From Guyanagaster necrorhizus (lineage: Eukaryota; Basidiomycota; Agaricomycetes; Agaricales; Physalacriaceae), in assembly GCF_019112545.1 (NCBI RefSeq), contig NW_025064892.1, forward strand, positions 1,097,921 to 1,161,920: a stretch of DNA of 64,000 nucleotides. Reading direction: 5' to 3'. Below, piece by piece: positions 23,085 through 36,003 of the stretch. A model generated the notes under the pieces. The model ran no database searches. It was not told where the DNA came from and worked only from the letters and a program-made list of their open reading frames with translations. Numbering within the stretch: the stretch's first letter is position 1; each line of letters starts with the position of its first letter. Made by a program: the position numbers and the translations under genes.

Positions 23085-24211
23085 ATGAAGGTAGCTAATG
23101 GGGGATGGTTGTTAACGCCAGCGTTCAATTCTTTGCGCCTATAAGCAAATCCCCGCTGGTAGGGTTTGTTGCCGATATGGTCCCGACTCTGGAAAGAATA
23201 CCAAAGCATGGCCACATTATTAGAATAAATCGAGGAAAATAAACTGACGCTTATCCATTCTGATGGACGCATAAACTTGATACTCCGCTGACTATTCAGG
23301 TGTCTCCGTTCCCAAGCACAGCGCTGAGGAAGTCTCTGAGCCTCACAGAATGGCGGTTTTTTTTTTGACCGACTTCTGGAAGCCGCCACGGATGTTGCGG
23401 CAATAGCCAGCGGCGTTTTCCGAAAACTGTATGTCATAAGTGTTACTCATGTGTTCTCTCATGGAGAAATAGGTCGATCCGCAAGATTTGTGCCACCGCA
23501 AGCTGAATATTGAATCATGATGCCATCAAAATTCGGGGGGGTTTTTTTAGTAAGTAACTATGTTTTTATGATGTTTTACATCAGAAAGCTCAAGGAGAGA
23601 GAGATAAAGGGATGATTTAGTGCGAGAATTGCGACGCAAGTAGGGGAACTAGATCTCGGGAAATTCCTTATGTCCACCCCTTGATCTCCGATCGTACCAT
23701 TCCACGTCGCTTTCATGTGTTGAACATACGCTGCAAATTTGTCAGTGTATGGGCATGATACACCCGAGATTCAGGACCAGGGGACCAGGAAACCAGGAAA
23801 CGCGATGATACTTACTGCATCCCATGACATTTCCGAGCTAATCGTGGTTACCGTGGCTAGCAAACGTGGGAATGACGGTCAAAGTACTTCGCTTTCGCGT
23901 CAACCCATGGGTCCATTGGTGCGATAATATGGGATTTTGGAATGGTCGGATGCTGTGTAGTTGAGAGCCATGGCGCGTAGCTATCTTTCTGTGGATTTAC
24001 ACAAGGGTGTCTACTGGATGCTCATTGGTTTCCTTTTGTGCCCCAGCTTCGACAGCTCTCGGACTTCACCGATGCTACTTTTGTCCCTTGGTGCCTGCAA
24101 TCTTTCTCCGTGACGACATTTCAGGGAAGTAGTTAAGCCCGCAGGAGCTTGACAGGAGCTGTATCGATTGAAGATATCTTTCTTCTCGCTCCATACTTAT
24201 CTGTCAAGTTT
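23085..24211. other. divergent intergenic region
   Basis: It lies between the diverging CFA-synthase-like gene and the seven-helix gene, so both promoters should be here. T-runs occur at about 23357 and 23546. No coding or structural element is supported. Confidence 0.5.
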
Positions 24212-25546
24212 ATGGCCTTTTCTATCGAGGCTGCCGAATTCATCGCTATTATAGTCGAATCCGTTCTATACGGTGTGCATCGATGCTCCGTCCCTCATTT
24301 CGGGTCATACCATAACAATCATTTCCACAGGTTTTGCTGCTTTGCTTATTTTCATTACACTTTGGGCTCTAACCCATGAGCGGAACGACCGCCAACGTTC
24401 TACAGTAACGCTTGTAGGTGTATGCGCCTTGGGAATTCTCAGTACTCTTGTGCGTAAAATCCAGCTCTTCATTAGCACAAATTTCAACTGACCGAGAACC
24501 AAGCATGTCATTGCAGATGGAATCTACGTGTATCAAGGATTCATTATTTCGAAAGGCGATCACATCTACTTCCTTGACAGCACCAGATTCACTTTCAAGA
24601 ACTCGGTGTACTATTTGGAGACTCTCCTGGCTGACGGCATTCTTGTATGGCGATCTTCTTTCAGCATTCATATTTGTTAAAGTCGCTGCTGATAGATTTA
24701 TCGTTGCTATATTGTCTGGCAAAACGCCTTGATTATTGCTTTCCCGATTCTCGGCTGGATTGGAACCGTTGGTAAGACGCTCGCTTTCGATGATTTCATC
24801 GCCCCTCATCCTTCTTTTCTTAGTGGCGGGAGCCCACACCATCTGGTCCATAGCAAGAGAGACCGGAACAATTAATAAAGACGCAATATTTGTCCACCAG
24901 ACTCAACAATGGGTAGTGTCTTTCTACTCTATCGCTTTGGCGACCAACATATCAGCGACGTGTAAGTTAAAGCATGTTAATCAGTGTGTGACCCTGCTAA
25001 TCCTCCTCTAGCCATTTTGGCGACAAAGTTGTGGATAGCCCACCGGCGTGCCGTTAAGTACTTCGCTACTACGTCCACGCATACTTCAAGGAGCTCTTTC
25101 TATCCCATCATTCTGGTGATCCTCGAATGCGGCGCATTATATTCTCTAGCGCTCATTTCCATGCTGGTAATCTATCTGCGGCAGTCAAATGCCGCGTACC
25201 TTGTTGTCGACCTGGTGGGTTTTCAGTATGCGGATGTCAAGTTGTCTTACTGATGACACTTCTTTGGTAGATTGGTCAAATCATTCCAATTACGTTCTCC
25301 GTCATCCTACTACGAGCGGCACTAGCCCGGTATCAAAAATACGACCACCAGCACAACGTCTTGAGTCATCTGGATTTCGCGGCCATTGTTCGGACGGAAC
25401 CTCAGTCAAGTTCTGCCGGGACTCTGAAAGTCGGAATAAGATCGTACCAAGAGAGCGACGAAGACCGAGTACAGATCAGCAGTAGCCGAGGCCAAGATAT
25501 AGACCCGACGGGGAGTAGCCACCTGAAGAGGAACGAGGATGTTTGA
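24212..25546 (+). CDS. seven-helix membrane protein of a mushroom-expanded unknown family
   Basis: Six introns join to give an integral membrane protein: MAFSIEAAEFIAIIVESVLYG, FAALLIFITLWAL, VGVCALGILSTL, a loop with GIYVYQGFIISKGD, FKNSVYYLETLLADGIL, IYRCYIVWQNALIIAFPILG, SFYSIALATNISATS, LVILECGALYSLALISMLV and IGQIIPITFSVILLRAAL, then a polar cytosolic tail ending LKRNEDV. The helix pattern matches abundant agaricomycete proteins of unknown function that look receptor-like. Joining exon 2 to 3 needs the donor C/GTAAAA just before 24455. No ligand or G-protein partner can be inferred. Confidence 0.8.
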
Positions 25547-25944
25547 TTCGTAGGCGTTTGACGTAATATTCAGTGAACATCATTGGTAGCGGTCCGGTTG
25601 TAAGGCGTCGAGATAGCGCGTCTCGGGATGAGGCCCATCACCAAAGATTTGTCTAATCTGAAGTTCTCCTAGTCCAGCGGCATGGTTAGGACGGCCTGGA
25701 ACTATTTATATATGTATAATTTTTCATCGTGATCAAGGGTATGCTGACCCTAGTCTGTCATACCGGCAAGAGACTACATAATTAAAAGACGATTCTGGAG
25801 CCAGTCCAATAAGTAACAAGACAAGATCGGCAACAAGCATTCTCATACGGCGAATTCCGGTTACGTACTTTAGTTCTGCTAAGAATGCGAGTGCGGAGAT
25901 CACTCGCATTCTATCGCCTTCACGACTATTCTTAGTAGCTTGTT
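25547..25944. other. intergenic, P450 promoter with perfect hairpin
   Basis: A 398-bp gap between two plus-strand genes. It contains the inverted repeat at 25882-25912, which ends 32 bp before the P450 start codon. Confidence 0.6.
25882..25912. repeat. perfect 12-bp inverted repeat upstream of P450
   Basis: AGAATGCGAGTG (25882-25893), a 7-nt loop CGGAGAT, then CACTCGCATTCT (25901-25912). If it lies in the 5' leader it would form a stable stem just before the AUG; as DNA it could be a dimeric regulator site. It shares GCGAGT/ACTCGC with the hairpin at 42311. Confidence 0.85.
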
Positions 25945-27922
25945 ATGCTTGGGCAACTTGAATTTTTGGCTGGACTCGTACTCTTAGGCTTAACTTTAGC
26001 TCTGTCGAGTACAATTCTATTCCGCGGGGCTCAACAACTTCCCCCAGGGCCTCCGCCGAAAACGATCTCAGGAAATATTCATCAGATGCCAAGAGTCGCG
26101 CCTTGGACTACTTTCGCTGAATGGTCGAAGCAATACGGTACGGTTATGCCAACTTTTTAGGCTTCTGCTTCACGAACTTCGTAGGGAGTGCAATAATTCA
26201 CTACAGATTTTTCGGGCGGCACTTTATAGTGTTGAACAGCGTCGAAGCTGCTTTGGCGCTTCTTGAACATCGCTCTAATATATATTCGGACAGACCGGTC
26301 GTGTGGATGTATAATGAACTAGCTGGACGTGGAATGACTGTCTTCTCCGTCTCTTCGCAACACCCCCATCATAAAATATATCGACGGCTGCTTCAGTCAG
26401 GTCTCAATCCGAGAGCAGTTCAAGGCTATCAAGGTATTCTAGAGCGGGAACTGCATATTCTCTTAGAGGGGCTTCTGAATACACCCGAAAACTATGTGAA
26501 GCATCTTCGACGGTAACGTATTTTTACTACCCCAGGTCCCTCTTTCTCATGATGAAATAGGAACGCTGGCGCAGTAGTATTAGATCTCGCTTACGGATGG
26601 CCGGTCACCAGTGATGATGACTACTTCGTTTCACTCATGGAGGAGGCGTTCGCCCTTCATAAGCAGGTAGTTCAGCCTGGCCGATGGTTAGTCGAAGTAA
26701 TGCCCTTCCGTACGTATGTCATTGACTTGTTATCCCCCATTGCTGATGTTGCTGTACGTTTGAAAAGTGCGATTCGTTCCATCTTGGATGCCGGGGGCCC
26801 ACTTCAAGAGATTTGCGTTTTCTGTTCGTGCGCGTATGAAGGCAATTGATCAGGAACCGCTTAAATGGACGAAGGAACAGATGGCGAGTATCCTCGAAGA
26901 TCGACAACGTCAAAGCGGCTGAAGTCACGCAGGCAAGCGGCAACGCCAAGGATTCATTTACATCCCAACACCTTCAGCCTCAAGATGGGCATTATGTTGA
27001 TAACAATGAGGAACGTATGATAGCCTGGTGTTCGTCTGCTTTATATGCTGGAGGTGCAGATACTGTATGTCCTTTCCCTTCAGTATTAATATCGTGGTGT
27101 CTTGCAACTTACTTCGCAGACGGTTTCAATAATGCTATCTTTCATCGCGTTGATGATACAATATCCAGACGTACAGAAGAAGGCCCAAAACGAAATTGAC
27201 TCTGTGTTGGACGACCATCGTCTTCCCAACCTCGACGACCAATCCTCTCTTCCGTATGTGTCAGCCCTCTTCAAGGAGATATTACGGTATTCCCCAGCGG
27301 CTAGACTGGGTGAGTATATGCCGAGTGTATGATTGCTTGTAACTCAGTGTAAGAAAGGCCTGCCTCATCGTGTCATTCAAGAAGACACCTATAACGGATA
27401 CAGGATCCCCCAAAGTAGTACAGTTATGGCAAATATCTGGTGAGATACGGCGTTCTGGCTGAACGTTGTGTTTTCCTGAAGGTCATTTAGGGCAATATGT
27501 CGCGATCCCTCAGTGTATACTAACCCGGATATTTTTGATCCCAACCGGTTTCTTACAAGAAACGAGATGGACCCACGGAAGCTTGCGTTTGGCTTCGGAA
27601 GACGGGTCTGCCCTGGTTAGTGCAAGTCACCTTGTGGCCTGATCATCTAACGAAGGAGCGCTTAAAAGGTGCTGGATTCGCCGAAACATCTGTTATTCTC
27701 AACATTGCCAACATACTTGCCTGCTTCAACATCCTAAAACCTGTTGACGTCAACACAGGTGCAGAATATTGTCCAGAGATATCCTATACCACGGGTGTAA
27801 CGAGGTGCGCACCTTCGTTTATCCTATTTCAAGGTGTTGACACAAATATCAGCCATCCTTCTCCGTTCCAATGTCGCATTGTTCCGAGGCCTAGGTCCAG
27901 CGTCCATTTGCACGGCGTTTAA
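25945..27922 (+). CDS. cytochrome P450 monooxygenase
   Basis: Membrane-anchored ER haem monooxygenase. The N-terminal anchor ([21 protein letters not shown]) is followed by the Pro hinge [10 protein letters not shown]. The oxygen-binding I helix is AGGADTT (near 27050-27120). The K-helix ExxR is KEILRYSP (near 27275). The meander region includes FDPNRFL, and the haem motif is [10 protein letters not shown] (near 27590-27615). Roughly nine short introns join in frame. The final junction AG/GTGCGC...CAG/CCAT gives the usual [10 protein letters not shown] tail and a stop at 27920. Motifs are all intact, so the gene looks functional. The sequence type recalls the large P450 families of mushrooms; the substrate is unknown. 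The alpha/beta hydrolase starts 500 bp downstream on the same strand. Confidence 0.92.
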
Positions 27923-28422
27923 CGTAGTTGACTTATGGTGTTTTCCATTTACGGTTCAAGTTGCCTCGGTTCAAATCAATGTATCTTTGGACAGCCAAAT
28001 GCGAACAACATTGTGTGTTCCAAGTTTTGAGTCAAACTCAACATCTTCGAGTCGCTGAAGTTAGAGAATCGCGGAAACCACAGTGGAACACAACGCTCAT
28101 ATATCCTCCATTGAACAACAACAGTACGTACATAGCACCTTTTGTCATTTCCTTGTCTGATTCTGATTCTGATTTCTGATGTTGCCTAGGTATATCCCGT
28201 AGACCCCGATGAATTCTCAAAATCTAGCCACACTTCTGCCTCGGGCCTGTTACTACTAACACGGGCTGATTCAAAGCAGGTCCGGCTGTCAAAGCATGAG
28301 TAGACGACCGGATGGTGCCGGCCCCGAAGTCACCGCAACAGCCGGCAATCAGATCGACTTTCTCAAAGAACCGGAGAGTATTTATGGGAAGTTCAAGCGA
28401 AAGAGTTCGTTGATCATCCGAT
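27923..28422. other. intergenic, hydrolase promoter
   Basis: A 500-bp gap with a GATTCT triplet repeat near 28158-28176. Nothing else is recognised. Confidence 0.55.
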
Positions 28423-29736
28423 ATGTCTCTTTCCGCCTTCATTGTTGAAGCCGTTGTTATCAAGACGGCTTGCACCGTTAATGGGGTGCCCCTCAAAATG
28501 GCTGCGAAGCGGTATACACCTACTGCTTCCACCAAGAATGATGGAAAGGTCCTAATCTTTTTGCATGCAACCGGCACGCGTAAGTACACAACTACTCTCC
28601 GATGATGTCTTTTCTTCCATGCATTCTAGACAAGGAACATTGGGAGCCTGTTATCGCCAACATATTCAGTTCCACTCAGAGTGTTAAAGAATGCTGGGCC
28701 TTTGATTCGCTCAATCATGGCGAATCAGCACTCCTGAACGCTAAGGAGATTGCCGGCTTCTCTCCATGTAAGGCCTTCTTATATCAATGAAGCCAAATCT
28801 GACGGAAAGCGAGGACCCTTAGCGATTTCGGACTGGGCCCGTGGCATCGCAGAATTTGCGGAGAATCGCCTGCGAGGCGAGCGTATCATCGTAGTCGGAC
28901 ATTCCGCCGGAGCTTCCGCTGCGTCCGTGTTTTTACATCTGCTCTAACCTCTTCATAGACGCCGTTTCTAGGATGTTTTCTACGAAGTGTTACTCTTCTG
29001 GTGAATTACCATATGAAAGTATCATATTGGTTGAACCGCCCATGATCGACAGGCATGTATTCCAAGCGAATATAAAGGACCGCGAGCGCCAGACTTCGAT
29101 GTTAACGAAAGCTATAGCTGCACAGCGCAACACCTGGAATAACCGGAAAGCAGCATTTGAGTACTTCGTGAAGCGCGCGCCATGGAAGACATGGGATATT
29201 CGAACTGTGGTTATCCACGTTGTTGGTGCATTCCTTATCCATCGTAATCCTCATTCACCTATCACCAGAATCACGGCCTTCGCCCATTGGACCCTGAACA
29301 TCCGTTGGATTCCGTTACCACGAAGTGCGACAAACGCCACGAATCGAGTGGTTTTACCGATTTCGGGTCGACCTTTGAAGCTGCTGAGCAGATCGAAAAA
29401 GTCTGCGCAACCGTCCCAATACATATCATCTACGGCAAAAAGGACAGCCTTGTGTGCGTTATAAATCATTGTTGTTAGTTTAATTCAATTCTAAGCATCT
29501 GAAATTAGTCCACAGTATTCTCAAGACAGTCTCTCTGATTTATCCAAAGGGCGAAAGCCGGCCTCTATTTCGAGGATCTCTTCAGGAGGACACCTAGTGA
29601 GCATTCAGAATCATGTCTCCGTTGCCCTGTTTTATACCTTTCTCAGGTCGTCCAAGAAGACCCTGATGCTGTGTCGGCCCAAATTCTGAGCATTCTGAAT
29701 CAGCCGCATCACGATGGTGTCATCCCTAGACTTTAG
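28423..29736 (+). CDS. alpha/beta hydrolase
   Basis: Serine hydrolase fold. Exons resolved include 28423-28579, 28630-28767 and one from 28823 on. The chain contains KVLIFLHATGTHKEHWEP (oxyanion strand-loop), FDSLNHGESALLN, the nucleophile elbow VVGHSAGAS (near 28900), HIIYGKKDSL (acid strand) and GGHLVVQEDPD, whose His completes the triad. The stop is at 29734-29736. This domain set is shared by fungal hydrolases of secondary-metabolite gene clusters and by plain esterases, so the substrate is unknown. It follows the P450 in the same orientation, which fits joint action on one compound, but this is inference. Confidence 0.87.
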
Positions 29737-32700
29737 TAGTAGCCAAGTGAGCACTGACGAAACGATTGGCATTGCTAACATCCACAGTTACTTCAAGCCT
29801 CGGTCACCCTACTTATTCTAAGTAATAGATAGGCTTCATTAGTGTTCTACTTAAGTGCCACTACCATTTCTTACTGTTCATGTAGCAAAGAAGAGTAAAA
29901 TCAGATTGTTCTCCAATTTACAAAAACCCATCTATGTCAGATAATAAAACTATTCGCCTTCCAGATCTCTGGAGTCTGATTGACAATGTGATAAGTAATG
30001 ACAAAGAAGGCAGCACAACTTGAAGAAGGAAGCATTTCCGAGTAAAGACGATGGTTGAGGAAGCTAAGTCAAAAAATGTCAAGGAGGCAAACCGTGGTAA
30101 AACAGTCGAGGTCGTGCGAGACTTTTCAAGCAACGCTAGAAGGAATGATTAGAACATTGCGGTCCGTGTTTACCCCCAGATTATATGTCGCCTCCATGCC
30201 AGTAAAGTCACTCTGTATATTGAGCCCTGTCTACGGATAGATACTCACGACAAGCGCGGACTTTGGTTAGCTTCTCAGGGACGGAAAAACCAGAGTAAAT
30301 ATGCATCCCTCCTTCGACTCGGATCTACACCGAGTATCGGAAGATGGGGTGCGCCACTGAGGCGGCTAATGACTCGGATGTCCACCTCAATGCCATAAGG
30401 TGCATTAACGGGAAGGCGATTTTCCGCAGCTGAAAAACCAATGCCTACTATTTTCGTAAATCATATTCCCATCCCACAAGCGGGGCTAAGATCAGAGGTA
30501 AACTCAGCGAATGTTCAGTCTGCTGGGATCTTGGGAGTCGATGTTGCTATTTATTTCTCCTGAGTGAGTAGTTTGTTGGGGTTCGGAAAGGACACACATG
30601 ATATGACCTACAAAAGCCACTGGAATCTGAGTCCTAGTTGCCTGCCCTGAGCACCAGGTCAGTGCGCTCTTCGACAGTTCCGTGCATCCCATCCAGCCAG
30701 TTGCGTAAAAGGCACGCCCAATGTTCATGTATGAGGAAGGCAAGGATCTCTGAAGAAAATGCCTGAAAGTCATGTATTTAATAGCCCAGAGCTATAAGTG
30801 TACACTCAGAAATAGATGCAAAAACAATACCATCTGGCAACGGAACTACAGGCCGAGGAAGCGACCGAATTTTTCCTACGTGTCAGTTCACATTCAACTT
30901 CGAAGTTCAAGCCGCTATATGGACAATCCGATTCTAGGATAAAAGCCATTAGCCCTATTTCGATAGCCAAGACAACCAACAAAGCTATGTTGATCCTCGT
31001 GTCCGTTTGGTACGAAATGCCCTCAAGCCTCAGTCTACGACCACACCTAGTACATTCATGCAGGGCAAGCGGAGTCTCAATAGCCCTTGACTATGTTGCT
31101 CATTCTGGTGAATACAGTTAAAGTATCTGCGAGTGCGGCCAGTGAAAATATAATTGACCCTACTAACGAATTTTTTGCAGGATCAGAACTAGCAAACCAT
31201 CCTTTCCTCTTGGACATCCGTCAAATGTTGCAAGTGCTAGTGTACAAATAATGTTATATGACATAGCGGTGAGCCGTTTTACTTCCTTCCAGTCGTATGA
31301 AAACTGGCTTGACAAACTTGGTTTCTCAGCCGCCCGTTCTGACAGGGTTAAACCAAAGGCGATGAACTTGGTCTGAAATTTCCCAGAATGGCGAGAAAAC
31401 CTTCGTCCCATACACCTTGGTTCCGCTTTAACTGTCTCGCGAGAGGAACTCTAGCACTGCACTTTTCGATGTAACTGGGCCCTGCAGCTAGTCTTTGGCT
31501 AGCAGCGGTGATTAAGTATTCCCCATGGAGGACTGCGCTGCAGTGTGCAACAAGTGGTCCAGTCAGGTCGGGGGTCGATCAGAGACTTGGATTTTGCCGA
31601 TGACACCGCATGCTCTCTCCGCTTATTCTGGGTCCTTTTGTTATTGGGATTCCTTGTCTACGTTTCAAATGACGCGCTCCGCTGGTACGTCTATGATTAT
31701 ACCCGCTTTTGAACGAAATGTCCACGGGATTTGCTAATAATGGTTGGTGCGTTAGATTGTGCCTTTATTTAATTTCGGTCTGTGGTCTAATATTGTATGC
31801 TAGGTCTGAGACTGGACGAGCGGCATCCCGATGAAGTTGCTTCCCTAGCACCCTAGGTGGAGAGGATTGACCTTTGTTGCAGTTCCTTTTCCCGATATAT
31901 CCGCGCTCGACGCGTCACATCTGTTCAGTCGGTTACTCTTCGTCGCGTTGATGATATTATATTCTGGGCGATACACGTGAAATGGCGCGAGCCGAGACTG
32001 GTTTGGTCACCTTAACAGCCAACAACTTCCGACCTCCGGCGAATGCTGTTCCTCGGGATTTCTTCACGACGGTGTCGGGCTGGATGGTTTTGTGTATTTT
32101 CCTCTTATAAAAGACTCATATGTGGGCTATCGTATATACCCAAAAGCATACGGTAAGCATCTTGAGGAGTATGCATGACCGGCTGACCATGCGTTCACAT
32201 GTAACTTCGCAGGGTCATATGTCGAGATCCACCTGACCGTCCCCAGCCCCATCCCGATTCCCGATTCTTTTAAGGAACGAGATGCTGCGTTGTTATTGGC
32301 CGTTGGGTCTCGAGACGAGGTTGGTGGAGCTCCTTCTGGTGTTCATGGCGGTAGCTGAATCGTTCTAGTACTCTTTGGTGAAACATCCGTGTCCCTGACT
32401 CTATAGCGTCCCATCTGCTTTGATGATTGGGTGTCATGGATGTGGAGCATTACCCGCAGAGCACCTGTACAGTAGGTTTGACAAGGTACCCGTGTTGCAT
32501 GACGTCTTCCTCGTCGAAAGATTTGAGTTATTCAATGAACTCAGCCTTCCTAATGTATTCCTCTGCGGACTCGGAACTACCCCTCAATCAACAAGCTATC
32601 ATGACTTCTTGAATTCATGAATTATCACGTCATAGTCTATAAGGTCATACCACTAACAGAGTGCTTGTTGGGCACTCCTAAGTACGTTAAATTGTTGTCT

Positions 32701-33309
32701 TAACTAAGTTGAAGTAGTTGGGTTTTCGTGACAATCTTCGCTTGTTGTAGGTAGACGTATGACCTCCCTCTTCTCTCGCATTCCGCTAGCCAAACCCTAA
32801 GTAATTTCTTTACTACCTGAATCTGCAATGTAATAAGTGTGGCACACTGCCAGAGCAGGTGACGATCGGCTTCGCGGCTACTGCCTGGTTTAGAAATCTT
32901 TTTCCAAATCAAACGGGGCCAAAAATTTCGGGACTTATACGTATACGTACGAGTTCACGAGGATCCAAGGTCGATTTCCTGGCCTCTCCTGGCCCGCCAT
33001 CGACAAAGCGACATACCAGGGCCCAATCGCGTCGACATTCGCCAATGTCATCGATTGAATTTTCGAATTCCCGCGTGATGTCATTCAGGCTCCGCATTGC
33101 GCAATCATTGGGCAGTTGATCACCTAATGTCGCGATCTCCCAGCCTCAAAATATTCTTGAAAATGTCTTGCTTTTTCGCTTGTCGCTACCGACTTCGCTT
33201 TTCGACGCTTCTGTTTACGTGAGAGACGTCTGTAGTACGTAACGCTTTGTTCGTTCAGAGCGTACCGGAGTTAACTCTAACGCTGTTATTTTTTAGCGCC
33301 AGTTCAGAG
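29737..33309. other. 3.6-kb stretch with no supportable gene
   Basis: Only short overlapping frames on both strands occur. Some plus-strand pieces at about 31860-32350 (for example PIPIPDSFKERDAALLLAVG) look protein-like but are broken by stops and lack splice sites that would join them. TACGTATACGTA near 32937 is palindromic. It is probably relic coding DNA or silent intergenic DNA. Confidence 0.45.
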
Positions 33310-36003
33310 ATGCTGCAGCATCAGGAACATCTTTCTCGAGGTCCAGTTAGCGCCATGATCAGCTCCGCGAAACGCCTCGGTAAACGCATCATCGGGTATC
33401 CAGAGGAGATTGTCCCCGTCGTCTCTTCCAAGGACTATGTACTTCAATACACCCAGGACCCCGGTAAACGGGTGCGTATGCTTTTCTCCAATCTTGAGTC
33501 GTTTTTACATATTTGATTACAGGTGGTGGATTATCTTGTCGGCTTGTTCCCTATATTTGGATGGATCACTAGATACAGTGAGTTTCTCCCTGTGCGTCTG
33601 AGGGAATTGGCAACTGAAACAGATCCTAGATCTGGGATGGCTTACTGGAGATGTTATTGCTGGACTTACTGTTGGGATGGTCATCGTTCCGCAGAGCATG
33701 TCCTACGCTCAGGCAAGTTTTTATTGGATCCTCCAGAGAACGAGTCTGACGGACAATAGATTGCCACCCTCGATCCCGAATATGGGCTCTATTCTTCGTT
33801 CGTTGGTGTATTGATATACTGCGTTTGTCCTTTTTTCAATGCCTAAACTCAACTTGCTAATCTACCATCTAGTTTTTTGCAACTTCGAAAGACGTGTCCA
33901 TTGGTCCAGTCGCTGTCATGTCCTTGACTGTATCCCAGATCATCAGTTATATCGATAAAAAACATCCCAGTGAATGGGGAGGTCCTCAAATAGCCACCAC
34001 TGTCGCGTTCATCGCTGGTTTTATCGTCTTGGGCATTGGACTCTTGCGGCTGGGATGGATAGTTGACTTTATTCCTGCACCGGCCGTCAGCGGTTTTATG
34101 ACCGGTTCTGCGATTAATATCATCGCTGGTCAAGTTCCTGGATTAATGGGTATCACTGGTTTCAAGTACGCAGTCTGATTTATCATTCATTCTCGATTCT
34201 AAACCGTAAATTCTAGTACTCGCGCTGCCACTTACGAAGTTATCATAAACACCTTGAAGGGACTGCCGAATACCAAGCTTGATGCCGCTTGGGGACTGAC
34301 CGGATTGGTTGCATTATACGCCATCCGCATCATATGCGATCAGCTCACAAAGCGTTTCCCTCGCAGAGGACGACTGTTCTTCTTCATCTCTGTTTTCAGG
34401 AATGCCTTTGTCATCCTTATTCTGACAATCGCTGCATGGCTGTACACAAGACACCGACGTAGCAAGTCGGGAAGCTACCCAATCAAAATCTTAAAGACGG
34501 TCCCCAGTGGTCTCAGACACGTCGGTCAGCCCAACATCGACCCAAAGCTTGTTTCTGCTTTGGCTGCGAAACTTCCTGTTGCAGTTATTATTCTATTGCT
34601 TGAGCACATCGCTATTGCAAAGTGTAAGTCTCGCCATGTGCAAATTCAGGTTATGATACTTACGATTCTTGAAGCGTTCGGACGAGTGAATGGTTACAAA
34701 ATCAACCCTAACCAAGAGCTCATCGCCATAGGAGTTACGAACACCGTGGGTTCATGTTTCGGCGCGTATCCTGCTACAGGCTCGTTCTCTCGCTCTGCCT
34801 TGAAATCGAAGTCCGGTGTAAGAACTCCTGCCGCTGGTATCATCACTGCAGTTGTCGTGATTGTGGCACTGTATGGCCTAACACCTGCATTCTACTGGAT
34901 CCCTACCGCAGGTCTTTCTGCCGTGATTATCCATGCAGTGGCTGATCTGGTAGCATCTCCTCGGCAGGTATGTTCGATGCATACACATCACCTCACTGTA
35001 CTGAACTTATTACTAGGTCTATTCCTACTGGCGAGTGTCTCCCTTGGAATTTGTGATATGGGTCGCGGCAGTTCTCGTAACGATATTTTCATCCATCGAA
35101 AACGGCATATACGTGTCCATCTGCACGTCTCTGGCCCTCCTCCTCATACGCATCGCTCATCCTCGCGGATACTTCCTCGGTAAAGTCACTCTGAATGACG
35201 ATTCAGATAAACATCGCCAAGAGGTGTTTGTTCCCCTCACAAAGGATGGCATCACCAACTCAGACGTTCAAGTCACCCCGCCGTCTCCTGGTGTCATTGT
35301 TTACCGGTTCGAAGAAAGCTTCCTCTACCCCAACAGCTCGCAGTTGAACTCAACCCTCGTGGACTATGTCAAGAAGAACACGAGAAGAGGCAAAGACATG
35401 AGCACGGTGAAGCTGAGCGACCGAGCATGGAACGATCCTGGACCCAAGCGAGGCGATCACGATGCTGCAGCCGAAGCCAACGCGAATCTTCCAACTCTAC
35501 GGGCCGTTGTTCTCGATTTCTCTGTGATGTACGCTTCGATTTGTTAGGCATCTTCATTTGTATTGATCTCTTTACGACAGCTCGCAAATTGATACTACTG
35601 CTGTCCAAGCGCTAATAGATACCCGGAATGAAATAGAACGATGGACCGACCACCCTGTAGAGGTACGTCTATGATGTTCCTTCGCGGGTTTTTGAACTCA
35701 TCAACCATTTAGTTTCACTTTGCCACTATCCTCTCTCCCTGGATCCGCCGGGCGCTAATCGCTGGTGGGTTTGGTATAGGCCAGCGAGTGCCTCAGGAAA
35801 TCGCGGCCGTTGTCCCCTATCGAGACGGTACATCTGTACCATCGGAGCTGCACGAAGGAGACATCGAGACAGCAGACTGGAAACAGGATAGAAGCTCAAG
35901 GGCTTCGGTCAGACAGGATGATTCTACTCGGCAAACACCATTTTTCCACTTTGATCTTGTATCTGCAGTTTACGCTGCAGAGAACGGGCCCATCAAATCA
36001 TGA
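33310..36003 (+). CDS. SulP family sulfate permease (SLC26-like)
   Basis: Plasma-membrane sulfate/anion transporter. After a cytosolic start (AKRLGKRIIGYPEEIVPV) come WLTGDVIAGLTVGMVIVPQS and the SulP signature DPEYGLYSS...FFATSKDVSIGPVAVMSL (near 33770-33930). Then follow ten or more helices, including GFMTGSAINII, AIGVTNTVGSCFGAYPATGS and LVASPRQVY. The C-terminal STAS domain has LRAVVLDFS and DTTAVQALIDTRNEIERW. Short introns join in frame (for example AAA CGG/GTGCGT and TAC A/GTGAGT). The start could instead be the Met at 33355. The stop is at 36001-36003. All hallmark residues are present, so the gene is likely active in sulfate uptake for Cys and Met synthesis. Confidence 0.93.
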
